Source of the DNA: Sacculina carcini
Lineage: Eukaryota > Arthropoda > Thecostraca > Sacculinidae
Direction: 5' to 3'
DNA: 64,000 nucleotides
NCBI GenBank assembly: GCA_916048095.2
Contig: OU696575.1
Location: 9,390,468-9,454,467 of the forward strand
The notes beneath the pieces were generated by a model. It did no database searches. It was not told where the DNA came from and worked only from the letters and a program-made list of their open reading frames with translations. Numbering within the stretch: position 1 is the first letter of the stretch; every line of letters starts with the position of its first letter. A program made the position numbers and the translations under genes. Below are positions 21,086 through 33,454 of this stretch, in pieces.

Positions 21086-21241
21086 TCGGACTATTCGACT
21101 CGGGCACCGAGCGACAACTGGCAGCCTTCCAACATGCCGTCGAGAGGGTCAACCGCAACACAAGTATTCTACCCTACACTTCACTGCAGGCGCTACTCGA
21201 GCGAATCCCTCTCCAGGACAGCTTCCAGGCGTCCAAAACAG
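21086..21241 (+). CDS. GRIK: Kainate receptor exon a (start of amino-terminal domain)
   Basis: The 156-bp exon has an AG acceptor at 21084-21085 and a GTGACA donor from 21242. It reads GLFDSGTERQLAAFQHAVER, then VNRNTSILPYTSLQALLERI and PLQDSFQASKT. This matches the first block of kainate receptors (GGIFE...AFRFAVNTINR...LLPNTTL...DSFEASKK). Two bases complete a codon from an unseen upstream exon and one base is left for the next, fitting exon b. The whole intron downstream is 37 kb. The signal-peptide exon was not found. Confidence 0.88.
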
Positions 21242-21983
<742 letters not shown>

Positions 21984-22079
21984 TCACAAGGTATAAGATG
22001 GAGAGAGAGGGAGAGATCAAAGAGAAAATCACACCTTATATTCATCGCTAGTGTACAAAAATGTTATCTAAGATATAAT

Positions 22080-22555
22080 ATGACTTCAACTGCAAAAATT
22101 TCCTAGAGTGTTTTTTGAAACGTGGTATAGAAGTGATAGAACGTAGTGATGAGGAGAGCTTATTTTAAAGACGGAGACCTAAGATAGATAGACAGCAATT
22201 ATAGGGAGAATGTCTAGAAGAAAAAGCAGGTTCAACTAAGAGACGAGAATCATCAGATAATCTAAGCGCTTGAGTAGATTTCTTAAAAGACAGAAGTTGA
22301 ATTATATACGAGGGCTTACGGAGAATATGAGTAGAATGTATAATTAAGCAGACACGGTAGTCAATACGTGCCTTAATAGGGAGAAGTCCTAATTTTTGTA
22401 GAAAGGTAGAGACATGACAACCAAAAGGGAGATTGTAGATTAGACGATAGGCTTTAATCAGATTCGCTTAATATGGAAGTTACAGACCCTAATGATATCA
22501 GAGATGTGTAGATCAAAGTAATGAGAATCATCAAGTAGAACACCTAAGCTACGAA
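22080..22555 (-). pseudogene. LINE-G fragment: RT thumb/C-terminal region
   Basis: The minus strand encodes VRSLGVLLDDSHYFDLHISD, ANLIKAYRLIYNLPFGCHVS and TFLQKLGLLPIKARIDYRVC. These are the thumb and post-RT blocks of L2/CR1 elements (LGV..D, LHWLP.KARI.FK). Stops are present. It ends exactly at the (CAA)n tail of LINE-H at 22556, so LINE-H probably inserted into it. Confidence 0.6.
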
Positions 22556-23475
22556 CAACAACAACAACAACATGTATTTGTTATAGCGCACCGAAGGGGC
22601 TCGGGCACGACACGATTATAAACAGAGTTGGTAACACGGAATAGAACTAACATGACGGACAAGACAACACGACTGGAACATAATGACAACACAACACAAC
22701 AAACACAACTCGGGAGAATATAGTCATAGCGTAGATAAAGTAAGCATGCAAAAGAGAGAAGGAATACGAGTAAGAACAGGCTAAAGTAACAGGTTATAGT
22801 GATGCAAAAGGTGTGAGAGTCAGAGAGCGGAACATATAGAGAAGCTAAGCTTCTAGAAGATTTTAAAAAGGATATTTTGTATTATCCGGATTGAGCTTGA
22901 AATGTTAGGGAAAAGACCAATTTTCAATATCATACAAGAGAGAAGAAACAAAGGATTGGGAACTAGTAGACGAGAGAATAATCTGGATGGCATCCGCAAA
23001 GATTTGGAAAGCGACATCGTGACGATGAAGGATTGCACCAATGGAAGTTTAAATAATTATTGAAAAGGAGAGGGCCTAGGATGGATCCCTGTGGGACACA
23101 TGAGTTGATCAGCCATACGAATACATTAATTCAAGAAACGAAGATGTGCACGATTTGAGATCAGGGGCTTGTAGTTAATGATTAAAATCACCACATAAAA
23201 TGATCCTTGAAGAAAACATAGATACGAGCATATAAACGAGAGTACTAGACTCATCTAAGAAAACAGAGCTAGATACATAGTTACGATACCACGATAGATT
23301 GAAAGAATAAAGTTACGGGAGTTACGGCCAGTGATCATAGAGCAAACGTATTCGAAGGAACATATATATTGATCTAACTTACATTGAATGAGGTGAATGC
23401 AATTAGAATTGAAAATATTAGCTACACCACCACCAACAGACTCAGAGGGATTAGAGCTATTGATGTAGCGAGACT

Positions 23476-25026
23476 AGTGATGCAAAAAAATGTTTTTCTG
23501 GTTGCGTTTTTTGCAAAAAAAACATGATTTTTTAGTTTTTTGTTGTTTTTTTTGTATTTTAGAATTTGACCCAATTGTCATCGGATGCTGGATTTTAGTG
23601 CATAGAAATGAGTTTAATTGATGTCTTGTACATATTTGCGTGTATTATTTAAAAAATAATTTGATAATAGTATAAAAAACAAAAATAGTTATCGATAATT
23701 ATCCCAGGAGACTGTTTGAAAGTGCATCTGGGTCAGGTGGTTTAGGTTTTTTCATTGAGAAAACCCATGTTTTTATAGATGATTTTAATGATGTGGATAT
23801 TTGATATAATTTGTCAGCAGAACGAAACAAATTCATTGAATAATCATGTGTTTTTCTTATAGAAACCATGTTTGTATAAAAAAAATGCAATGATGTTTTT
23901 CAGACTAGTTTTATATTCGTTTTATTAATGTACAGATTCAGAAAATGTAAATAGCAGAACAAGACAAGTTAATTGGGTGTTCAAGTGTTTTTTTTGACAA
24001 ACGTTAACTTAAACTAAGGCTTTTTAATGAAACAATGCTTTCTAGAACAGTCTCTATGGAAGATAGATTTGATTGATCTAAGTTCAAATACCTTTTGTAT
24101 AGAAAGTAGCCTGCTGGTATAAGCGGCTAGTTAAATCACTTGATTTAAACTGTTTTTTCAACCGTGTTTTTTCAAAAGATATATTTTTTTATAACGTAGA
24201 TGTAGATATTTGTAAAAACATTGGCGGCAGATCAGGAAAAGTTGAACCAAATTAATTGGTTTGTTATTATTAACCTGTTTTTAGAACTGGTTTTATGAAT
24301 GATGGTTTCTTTGATGTAGTTATTTGTGTTCAAATACCTTTTTGTACATTAAGTATATTTCCTCAGTCGTTTTTCTCCTACAGGAAAATATTGACCGTTT
24401 TTCTGATCAGGATTGCCACTCTAAATAATACGTAGTCTCGTTAGTGACACCAAGTTTGTGTGTATATTTGTAGTCTTTGTGTGAATATTTGCAGTGTTTG
24501 TACATTAATATTTGCAAATAACAGATCTGTTGAATGAAATAATGAAAGTTATTATAATCAACGTAGCTCATTTCTGGTAGGAAAAAGTCAATATGTAAAA
24601 AATGGAAAAAATATGTCACCTGTTGTTTTTTTAAACAGTTTCAGTTTTTGGCAGAAAAAAACGGTTCTCAAACCCTGCTTTCTTACACAATGATAAACTC
24701 AATAATTGGATACAAAGCTGTACTGTACATAGAAGTGTCGCACAGAACCGTGAAAGCAATTATATTAGGGCTCTCAGACACATTATAACACTTTTATTGT
24801 GCATATTTAATGACAATTCAATTTGATAGTGTCACTAATACCATAAATATCTCATGTGTTGTTAATAATAATTCATTTAACATCCCAAATATATAATTTC
24901 CATAATTTGAATTATTTGCATGACTCTTCAAAAAAATACAAAAAACGTGTTTTTGTGGTCGAGGCTTTTTTGGAAAAAAGTTTTTTTTTATAAAAAAACA
25001 TCGTTTTTTTCAAGTCGCATCTTGCT
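23476..25026. mobile_element. 1.55-kb hAT-like insertion in LINE-H
   Basis: Perfect 8-bp direct repeats GCGAGACT at 23468-23475 and 25027-25034 bound it, the hAT target size. LINE-H endonuclease sequence continues on both sides. Ends are weakly inverted (AGTGATGCAAAAAAATGTTT left; AGCAAGATGCGACTTG, then AAAAAAACGATGTTTTT, from the right). The inside is AT-rich with repeated T runs and only short frames. No transposase is seen, so it is non-autonomous. The superfamily rests on target size, not on a domain. Confidence 0.7.
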
Positions 25027-25289
25027 GCGAGACTGGTGAAAAGCTGAATAATTCGAAGGAAGACCTCGGCGAAAATAATATAAAAAGAAAAAAATTCAGA
25101 GTGAGAAAGCCAAGATTCATTCACAAAGAAAATATCATAGTTAACTAAAACCCAGACAAAGAGAGAAATTAAATACCTAATAGAACGTAAATTCAAGAGA
25201 GCACAACGTACATATTTACAATTAGCAGAAAACTAAAGTGACAAATTACTGAAATTTGAATTAGGTGAAGAAAACTTAGCGGTGCGACG

Positions 25290-26520
25290 AGAATGAAGAT
25301 GAGAAGTAGACTCTTTGGAGCTGGAGGTGGACGAGGCTGGAAGATCTGGCGGGTCATTTTTCCCGCCTAGTTTCCCGGACGGCAGTCATCGATGGTCTGG
25401 GTGCGATGGATGACTCGAGCTCTCGCCGAGATTAAGCAGGGACACGAGGGATCGAACGAAGAGTGGCTGTCGTTGCTACGTCCACCTCGCACACAGGTGT
25501 CGCATTTGCGGGCAGCTCTCAAAGAATTAGTAGAGATTAAGATATAAGATAGCTATAAGATAGATAGATATAAGATATAAGATATAAGATAGATATAAGA
25601 TTTAGTAGCGTGCTTGCCTGCACACCAGCCACAGTTGTTTTCTCGGGTCTGGTATTTGTCAGACATGTGACCGTGACGCTGGCACTTGGCACAGCGAGTG
25701 ACCCAGTAGCGGACGTGCACCACACACCGTCGATCACCCAGGTAGAGGTATACTGACTTCATCACGATGTCACGGATAGCAGGAGAGACGGCGGCAACAT
25801 CTCTCTTTGAGTATCCCGTAGACCTTTTTGGAAAAAGCACCTTGAGATCTGAAGAGTGCTTGATTTCCGCTTTGACTCCGTCATTTTTGCGGTACACTCA
25901 GTCGAGGATGTATTTATCAGAAAGGTCAGAACTGACTGATGTTATTGTCAGTTTTGCCATGATCTTGCCACGACAGGTGGCATTGAGCTGTTTGTCGCTC
26001 TTCATCGCCCGCATTGCACAGTCTGCAAATTTTGAGTCTGGAAGACTGACTCTGACGGCACAACGCTTGATTAATGTCATCTTGACAACTGGTACGGATT
26101 TCAGCGCCTCTGACACACGCTTCTTGTCTGCTGGAGCTTGATCGTGTGAGTGCACAATGATCTCCCGTGACACTGCTTGCGCGTATGAACGCGGTTGTTG
26201 AACAGGCGTTGGCGGAGTCGGCATCAGTGGCTGTGAATCGGCATCAGTGGCGGAGCTGAAAGCAACGGAGGCTTCGGGCAAGTCATCCGTTGCAGCTGAG
26301 TCATTATTTCTCTGACAGTCTTGGTCAGCTGCACCATAAATTGGCTCTGGGTCGAAGAAGATTGGTTTGTGTTCACCATGGTTTGTTTGTAGGCGGTTTA
26401 AAAGCCAACAAGGATATTGAACCACTCTTGAATTTTTTGCAGGGTTGCAGTCACGAGCGAGAGTGCAGCGCTCACAAGTGAAGGCAGACCGAGTTGCGAA
26501 ATAATGCATAGCCAAAACAC
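25290..26520 (-). pseudogene. LINE-H ORF1: Cys-rich N-terminus, RRM-like core, CCHC knuckles
   Basis: The minus strand encodes a Cys-rich start (FTCERCTLARDC), a Ser/Pro linker (PPTPVQQPRSYAQAV), then a folded core (VPVVKMTLIKRCAVRVSLPD, DLKVLFPKRSTGYSKRDVAA). Two knuckles follow (RCAKCQRHGHMSDK and CGWCAGKHAT), then a final Cys/His piece (NDSHSSFDPSCPCLISARAR). The order equals LINE-M ORF1. It probably binds element RNA. A frameshift at about 25897 and a GATA-type microsatellite at 25533-25600 break it. Confidence 0.65.
25533..25600. repeat. AGATAT/AGATAAG microsatellite inside LINE-H ORF1
   Basis: Tandem AGATATA and AGATAG units between two zinc-knuckle blocks of ORF1. It arose after insertion, since related copies (LINE-M) have no such gap. 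Confidence 0.8.
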
Positions 26521-26547
26521 CCCCCCCCCCCACACACACACACACAT
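26521..26547. repeat. Poly-C and (CA)n tract
   Basis: A run of C followed by CA repeats at the border between LINE-H and LINE-I. Confidence 0.85.
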
Positions 26548-26574
26548 ACACGATAAGGAATATTAGAAGGGTTT

Positions 26575-27157
26575 TCGAATACCTAGATGAGGACATGCTA
26601 AAAAGTTAATTTGTAATATCATTAGGTCCCAGTTAGAGTATGCGTCGGTGGTGTGGTCCCCTCATAAGATAAAGGACAAGCGTAAATTGGAAAGAAGATG
26701 ACAGAGGACAGTGATTAAAATGGTTGATAGTGTGTATGGTTTGTCATATGAGGAAAGACTAGAAGTGCTTTGTTTGTCATCTTTAGAACAACGTAGGCTA
26801 AGGGGCGACTTGATTAATATTTTAGACATAGAATAGGTATGCAAAAGTTAGATAGAAATAATTGTATAGTTTGGGATAATTCAGGTAAAAACGGCAATGG
26901 AAAAAAAACTGAAAAGGCCTAGATGTTTGAGAGATGTTAAGAAGCATGGTTTTCCATATAGGTGTGTTGATGTCTGGAAGCAGTTTGGGGAGGATATTAT
27001 AGGAGCTAAAAGCGTAGGAGCATTTAAAGAAAGACTGGATAGTGTGAAATACTGATAATTTCAAGGAAGATAGGTTAGATGGTGGGTTGGAGACAGCACA
27101 GCACGAGCATAGCTCATCTCCTGTGGTAAACAAATAGGTGAGTACAAATAGGTGAGT
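26575..27157 (+). pseudogene. LINE-I: 3' fragment of another L2/CR1-like LINE
   Basis: It encodes SQLEYASVVWSPHKIKDKRK, LERR, TVIKMVDSVYGLSYEERLEV and LCLSSLEQRRLRGDLINILD, then RPRCLRDVKKHGFPYRCVDV and GAFKERLDS. This is the RT C-terminal block (Y.SVVW.P......LE..Q......LSYEERL..L...L..RR.RGDLI). Stops occur. The 3' end shows the unit AAATAGGTGAGTAC twice (27131-27160) before a CA microsatellite, typical of a LINE tail. It is distinct from the TTG-tailed family. Confidence 0.75.
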
Positions 27158-27213
27158 ACACACACACACATACACACACACACATACACACACACACACA
27201 TACACACACACAC
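27158..27213. repeat. (CA)n/(CATA) microsatellite
   Basis: CA repeats with TACA breaks between the tail of LINE-I and the start of LINE-J. Confidence 0.9.
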
Positions 27214-27262
27214 GTCGTGACGTGACAGTGTTCAAGGTCGGAGCGTTCAGTGTTCTCTCATT

Positions 27263-28129
27263 ATGGATATTGCCGCTGTGAAATTATTGCTGGGCTCACA
27301 AAGTGATGCGTTTCACCGTGCGTTGGACATTGTGACCAACCAATTCAACGACAGGGTGAACCGGCTGGAGGACAAAGTCAGTGACTTGACTAAGAGCCTC
27401 GAATTATCTCAAGCTGAACTTGCAGACACAGAGAGGGATCTGAAAGCCGCACTAAAAGAAATATGTGACCACAAAATGGTAATTAAACAGCTCCAATTCA
27501 AAGAAGAAGAACTAGAAGATCGTGCCAACATCCAGGAGGACAGTCTGAGGAGGCAAAACATCAAATTAACAGGGGTGCCTGAGAAAGGAACCGACGAAAC
27601 CGATGAGCAGACCTCAGAGATCGTAGCGGCACTGCTCACAGAAAAACTACAGCTACCACCGGTGGCCATAGAGAGTGCCCATCGCATCGGTTCGAGGGCA
27701 CAACAGAAAAGGACAATCATCGCCAAACTGGTCAAAATAACTGACAGACAGGCAATTTTGCGGAATGCGAAGAAGTTAAAAGGGACGAATATTTTCATCA
27801 ACGAAGACCTCTGTCCAGCGTCAATGCAGCGCATTAAAAACCAGCTGCCGGCCATGAAGCAGGCCAGAGCGGACGGGAAAGTGGCCTTTTTCAGGCAAAC
27901 AAAACTGATCATCAGAGACCGCACCCACAACGTGTCGTCTGTTGCCGGGAAAGCGGAGTCTAGACAATTATCACAAGCAAACACCGACAAGCAGGCGGTC
28001 AGCCCTAAAAAGGCAGACGGTCTTGCGCCAGCAGCAGGAGGCGACAAAGCTGGCGGCCACACTCCGGCGGCCAGTGCTGAAAAGTCCGGCCACAAACAGA
28101 CGGTCAGTGCGGACGCTGGGCAACGCTAG
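27263..28129 (+). CDS. LINE-J ORF1: L1-ORF1p-like RNA-binding protein, 288 aa, intact
   Basis: An open frame beginning MDIAAVKLLLGSQSD. Residues about 20-95 form a heptad-rich coiled coil (NRLEDKVSDLTKSLELSQAE). At about 98-190 there is an RRM-like core (RRQNIKLTGVPEKGTDETDE, then VAIESAHRIG and RTIIAKLVKITDRQAILRNA). At about 190-215 there is a C-terminal domain (IFINEDLCPASMQRIKNQLP). An Ala/Lys/Gly-rich tail with repeated SPKKADG/AGGDKAGG units follows. This is the transposase-22 plan, which trimerises on element RNA. There is no break. Confidence 0.85.
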   Translation: MDIAAVKLLLGSQSDAFHRALDIVTNQFNDRVNRLEDKVSDLTKSLELSQAELADTERDLKAALKEICDHKMVIKQLQFKEEELEDRANIQEDSLRRQNIKLTGVPEKGTDETDEQTSEIVAALLTEKLQLPPVAIESAHRIGSRAQQKRTIIAKLVKITDRQAILRNAKKLKGTNIFINEDLCPASMQRIKNQLPAMKQARADGKVAFFRQTKLIIRDRTHNVSSVAGKAESRQLSQANTDKQAVSPKKADGLAPAAGGDKAGGHTPAASAEKSGHKQTVSADAGQR

Positions 28130-28849
28130 AGGTATCTGCGTGATCGCCGCCAGCCGTCAGATAGATCATAAGATGAGTATCCATAGAGAAATGCTTTTGG
28201 TAAACAGTACTTACTCAAAATGTCTGTTGTATCTATTATAACTTCATTCTATAAACAGTATTTGCTTGTTATTTATCAGAAAAACCACATATTACTCAGA
28301 TATGCGCGTATGAGTGCGTCGATATACAGTCGTGTGCGGGAGCATGTGCGTGAGTGAGTGTGTGTGTGTGCGTCTGTGATCGTATGCATGATAATTTGAG
28401 TGTGCATGGGAGTGTGCCTGTATGTGATCGTATGTGTGAGGAAGTGGGTGTGCATGTGTGTTCAAAATTATATCTGTTTATATACTATATCAATATCAAT
28501 ATTCAGATATGTTAGTATATCCAAAGTGTGCCTGTGAGCATGTTGGTATGTGTGTTGGTAAATTGTAAATCGTAAATTGTAAATGCCAGAAATTGCCAGA
28601 AAAAAACAGTTCACACGAAAATCATCAGAAAAATAATAGACATACGGCTATGTTGGTCGAGCAACTGCTCTTAGACGAACATGTAATAATGAATGCAACG
28701 GATTCAATTAACAATAAATTATCACGAGATAAAATATTTACACATGCATACATATATACATACACATTCATATATACACACATACACACGTACATACATG
28801 CATACATATGCACAGATCGCAGTAAACGCAGAAAAATATAAACAATGAA
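28130..28849. other. GT/CA-rich spacer between LINE-J ORF1 and LINE-K
   Basis: Degenerate TGTG, TATG and CATA repeats. No coding sequence. AT/GT-rich steps at 28740-28810 may be the 3' tail of LINE-K. Confidence 0.5.
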
Positions 28850-30085
28850 TACGTGGGCAAATATGAAAATTAATCCGTTATCATTGCAGGAAAATGTTAT
28901 TGGTCGGCGTCAGTTTCATTCAGGAAGTGATTTTTCAGTTTCTTTTTGAGCTGTTTTAGTGAGGTGTTTTAGGTAGATGTTTCTAAGAAATCTACTTCCG
29001 AAGATAAACTATTCCAAATGTCTGCGCCTTGATATAATAGGCTGTTTTGAAGAAGTTTTGTTCTGAATTTTGGTACCGCAAGGTCATTATTGTTTCTGAT
29101 ATTGTGATAACGGTTGTCCAAGCGATAGAAAATTTTATAGATCTCCTTATGTTCGTGTAGTAGCCGATAGACAAAAATGATTATGAAGTATTCGCGTATA
29201 GAGCCGAAACGTAGTAATTTCATTGCTGAGTAAGAATTTGTTGTTGAATCAAACATTTTTAGCTTCATAATACATCTAATAATTTTGTTTTGTGCAACTT
29301 TTATTCGTTTTAAGTAAGATGGCCACGTGCATGACCAGATTGGTACACAATATATGTAAATGGTGGGGTAAATGAGAGTGAAGTTTATACTACGCATGCA
29401 TTCATGTGTAAGTGAACGTTTAACTTTGTGTAATATACCACATGTTCTTGAAATTTTATTTGAGACGTTTTCAATATGTGCATACCAATTCATACTTTCA
29501 TCAATAGTGACTCCAAGAAATTTTGTTATTTGAACTTGTTTCAGCAATCTACCGTCCAGTGTTAAAGGTGGAAAAGTCAATTTTCTCGATCTGTCTTGGA
29601 AGAAAATATATTGAGTCTTGTTTAAGTTTAATTTGAGCTTATTTAAAGAAATCCACTGATAGATGTTATTGAGTTCATATCCTGCGACAGAATGTAAATT
29701 GTGTAAATTTGGATCGGTTAATGTGAGTGTCGTGTCATCTGCGTATATTGTGAATTTGAATTTGGAACTGGCTATCACAATGTCATTGATATAAATAAGG
29801 AATAAAATTGGACCAAGCACTGACCCCTGTGGAAAACCATTGCTTATAGATTTAGGTGAAGAAAATTCGTTTTCATAAAAAACAGATTGAGTTCTATTAT
29901 CAAGGTAGCTCTTAAATAAATCAAGACATACCCCTCTTATACCAAGTTTTTCAAGTTTTTTGAAGAGAATATAGTGATCCAGTGAGTCGAACGCCTTGGA
30001 AAGGTCCAAAAAGATACCAAGTATGTGATTGCCGTGATCTAGTTGTTGGTGAACTTCAGTAATAAAATTAAAGTTGGTGTGCTGG
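28850..30085 (-). mobile_element. LINE-K: 5'-truncated CR1-group LINE inserted in LINE-J
   Basis: The minus strand carries RT from just before the first catalytic Asp to the C-terminus, in opposite orientation to LINE-J and flanked by its ORF1 and ORF2. The right border is where coding sequence gives way to a GT microsatellite (about 30080). It belongs to the same clade as LINE-J but is clearly a different family. Confidence 0.75.
28900..30070 (-). pseudogene. LINE-K RT C-terminal part
   Basis: The open frame from about 30070 gives FNFITEVHQQLDHGNHILGI, FLDLSKAFDSLDHYILFKKL, NGFPQGSVLGPILFLIYIND, FTIYADDTTLTL (catalytic YADD), NKLKLNLNKTQYIFFQDRSR, KFLGVTIDESMNWYAHI and AVPKFRTKLLQNSLLYQGAD. 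A TAA at 28969-28971 comes just before the expected tail, which still reads SLKQLKKKLKNHFLNETDAD beyond it. The His-Thr-rich N-terminus of the longer open frame (to 30162) is a microsatellite, not LINE. Confidence 0.8.
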
Positions 30086-30499
30086 TGTGTATGTGTGTGT
30101 GTGTGTGGTGAGAAGTGTGTGTATGTATGTGTGTGTGTGGATGAGTATGCGAGCGGTTGCATGAGTATGTTGGTGAGTCATCTATATATAACGGTTAGTC
30201 ATATGAATACTTCGGTATAATGTATTAAAATATGCGAAAGTGGCGGGCTATTTCGGTGATTCTACAAATAGTCGCGTGAATGTGTGTGTGAATCAGCCAT
30301 GCACAACTAGGTATTTGAAAACGGTAGTATGTATGTTGGTGTATGCGTGTGTGTTTTGCTGTCTCGATGATTGTGTTATCGGTCACATGAAACTGAGTAT
30401 GAGTCAGCTATGTATGACAAACATCAACGGGAATGTCCACTTTGTTGTTACATTCAAACACAGGCTATTGATAAACTCAAATGGCTTGCATAGATCACA
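30086..30499. other. GT-rich spacer upstream of LINE-J ORF2
   Basis: GTGTGTATG-type sequence passing into non-coding DNA before ORF2. No gene. Confidence 0.5.
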
Positions 30500-33451
30500 A
30501 TGATTCCAAACAATGATTGCCTCAAATTTGAAACCATAAAACCAGGCTATCATATCGATTCTGATGTTGACAGATACCTGAACACAATTAATACTCCTGA
30601 AACTGAGTACGTTTCACCTGAAAAAGTACCCAATCCAGACAATAAAACCATGACCATTTTAACTTTCAACATACGATCTATACCAAACAACTTTCAACAA
30701 TTTATAGACGAAATCATGGCGGGAAGTTCTCTGAGCCCTGAAATCGTGGGATTAAACGAAATCAGGCTGAACAAGGAATATTTATCGCTGTATGCATTAC
30801 CGGGTTACAACAGTTATTTTAATGAAATAAATATTCTTGGCGGTGGAGTGGCAATGTTTGTGAAAGATTGTTACAAATCGAAACAGGTGGCCGAGTATAC
30901 AATATCCTCGTCTCACGCAGAACCTCTCTCTGTGCAAATAAAACACAATAATTATCGGACAATATGCATGTGTATATATAGACCTCCAAACGGAAAAGTA
31001 TCCAAATTCATCGAGGTAATTCAAGATATTATCGCTGGCATTAGTAGCTGCAAAAAGTACAAAAACATTGCTATATTTGGAGATTTCAACATTGATCTAC
31101 TAAAATCAACCGAAAACACAAATAACTTCATAAACATTATGTATTCAAACTATCTGTTTCCCACAATCACCAGACCAACCAGAGTAACAGATAACACAGC
31201 GACTTTGATTGACCACATTTGGACCACTGAGATGCAAGCAAACAGTAGAAACCTGATCATCGAGACCGACATAACCGATCATTACCCAGCAGTCTCACAG
31301 TTCTGTATAACTCCGTTATCAAGTCAGGATCAAAATTATGTTAGACGTAGGGTGTTGAGTGATGACAAGTTGAATGGTTTTGATCAAGTCATCCGATCAA
31401 CTAATTGGGAAGTGGTCTTGAACTGTGAATGCGCTGACGAGGCTTTCGATAAATTTTATTCAAAATTTAAAGAGGCATTCGATATACAATTTCCACTGAA
31501 AATACTGAAAAACAAAACAAAGATCACAATAAGTCCACATATAACAGCATCACTAAAAAAGTGCATAACTGAGAAAAACAGGCTATAAACGTTATCGAAA
31601 AAGTGGCCAATTATATACGGGGAAACATACAGGAAGTACCGAAATAAACTAGTTACCATACTCCGTGCTGCAAAGAGTCAATACTATAAAAACAAACTCA
31701 CCGAGAACAGGCACGACCCGAAAAAACAATGTTCTATTCTAAATTCACTAATGGGTAGGAAACAGAAAAAATCTCAAACAATCGAATTGCATCCGCCATG
31801 CGCGAACACAGCCGCAACCTTCAACACTCATTTCCTGAAAACCTCACTTGCAACTCCACAAACACATACTGATCACAGACGTTATTTGAAGCATCCAACC
31901 ACATTCTCCATGTTTATGGAACCCACTACCGAAGCTGAGATCAACAGAGTGATTTCTTCAATGAAGTCCAACTCCCCCGGATACGACGACATTCCACCAA
32001 AACTGTTAGTACGAACATCTCCTTACATATCCTTACCCCTATGCCATATGATAAATTTATCAATAAAGGACGGCTATTTTCCACGCCAAATGAAAACAGA
32101 AAGAGTTCTACCGGTACACAAATCAGGGGACAAAGCCGCAGTCAATAACTATCGGCCAATATCAATTCTACCCGTATTCAGCAAAACTTTTGAATCTATC
32201 ATTAACTCGAGACTGTGTTCCTACCTTGAAAAAAATGAACTGCTGATAACGCAGCAATTTGGGTTCAGAGAAAACCGATCAACAGAAAAATCAATATTAA
32301 GTTTAGTTCATCAAGTGTACAAATGCTTAGAGGAAAAAGAGATATCCATTGGTGTATTAATTGATTTGTCCAAAGCTTTCGACAGTCTTGATCACACCAT
32401 TCTGTACGACAAATTGGAAAACCTGGGTATCAGAGGAGTTTGTTTAAAATTGATAAAAAGCTACCTGTGCGATAGGAAACAATTCGTCGCGTGCAATAAT
32501 GAGGTGTCGCCGGCTCTTGCTATTCAAAATGGAGTTCCACAAGGCTCAATTCTCGGGCCAACGTTGTTCCAAATATTCATTAATGACATAATAAACGACA
32601 GCGAGAAATTTCACTACACCATTTATGCAGACGACACCACTCTGTTACTAAAAGATGACTCACTGGACAAACTGCACACCACTTTAACTGAGGAATTGGA
32701 AAAAATTTATAGATGGGTGCAAGACAATAAGTTAAAAATAAACACCAGTAAAACGAAATGTGTTTTATTTAAGAACATATCACTTCAATTTGACTTTCCA
32801 GCAATATCTATCAACGGAGAACCTATATCTATGGTAAAACATACCAAATTCCATGGATTATACATCGACGAAAATTTAAATTGGAGACATCAAATTGAGG
32901 AAGTGGGCAGCAAACTCTCAAAAATTACCGGTATATTTTATCGCACAAGACACAATTTATCTGCAGACTTAATGATGAGCCTGTACTATTCACTCTTCTA
33001 CCCACATATAACATACTGCGTATCAATATGGGCGAACACTTGGCCAGGTTTTCTCAAAACTATACAAATTGCACAAAACAGGTTCCTCCGGTGCATTTAC
33101 TTCATGAAAAAATACCAATCAACGGAACAAGTTTATGACAACAAAAACATACTGAACATTAACTCCATACGCCAATACTTCGCAGTATTGCTGATACATA
33201 AAACAATACGGTGTGGATCACCGTTTCAATTGCTGAACAGAGAAAGACTGACAAGATCAAACAACATAGATCTGGAAGTACCGTCATATAGAACACAAAT
33301 ATACAAGAACAGTATTATATATGACGGACCAAGAATATTCAACGGTCTGCCGTCAGAAATAAAAGAACTTCTTATAGAAGGAAGCTTTACCAAATTAAAA
33401 AAAGAGTTAAGAAAACATTTGCTGGCCAAACAATACTCCAGTGTACCGTGA
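30500..33451 (+). pseudogene. LINE-J ORF2: endonuclease-RT with one internal stop
   Basis: One frame of about 983 codons. Endonuclease blocks are LTFNIRSIPNN, GLNEIRLNKEY, GGGVAMFVKDCY, YRPPNG, IFGDFNIDLL (GDFN near residue 193), ATLIDHIWTT and TDHYPAV. RT blocks are NNYRPISILPVFSKTFESII, GVLIDLSKAFDSLDHTILYD, QNGVPQGSILGPTLFQIFIN, TIYADDTTLLL (near 709) and a full C-terminus. A TAA at 31586-31588, in the linker, is the only break; the frame is the same before and after (31751 onward opens with a Met). With every catalytic residue present, this copy died recently or is read through. Confidence 0.88.

Positions 33452-33454
<3 letters not shown>

Larger units (their letters stand above)
22556..26520 (-). 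mobile_element. LINE-H: L2/CR1-like LINE with a hAT insertion
   Basis: The 3' end at 22556 carries (CAA)n and CATGTATTTGTTATAGCGCA, the reverse of the family end. A short RT piece at about 23100-22853 includes VPQGSILGPLLF. Endonuclease pieces lie at 25196-25040 (LRSIRYLISLFVWVLVNYDI, FFVNESWLS) and 23470-23100. ORF1 lies at 26520-25290. Most of the RT is missing. A 1.55-kb DNA element splits the endonuclease. The 5' border near 26520 is a CA/poly-C tract. Confidence 0.65.
27217..33451 (+). mobile_element. LINE-J: near-intact CR1-group LINE (ORF1 + ORF2)
   Basis: It has an L1-ORF1p-like ORF1 (27263-28129) and an ORF2 frame from 30500 to 33451 broken by a single stop. The two are separated by GT-rich spacer and an inserted reverse fragment (LINE-K). 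The 3' end runs into a 70-bp TA microsatellite. Protein style (KAFDSLDHTIL, GVPQGSILGPTLF, NKLKINTSKT) is of the Crack/Daphne side of the CR1 group. It is much younger than LINE-A or LINE-B. Confidence 0.8.

Noticed and set aside
27263-28129. Coiled-coil frame as a host gene
   Set aside because: Its coiled-coil, RRM and C-terminal plan is that of LINE ORF1 proteins, and a matching ORF2 lies downstream on the same strand.
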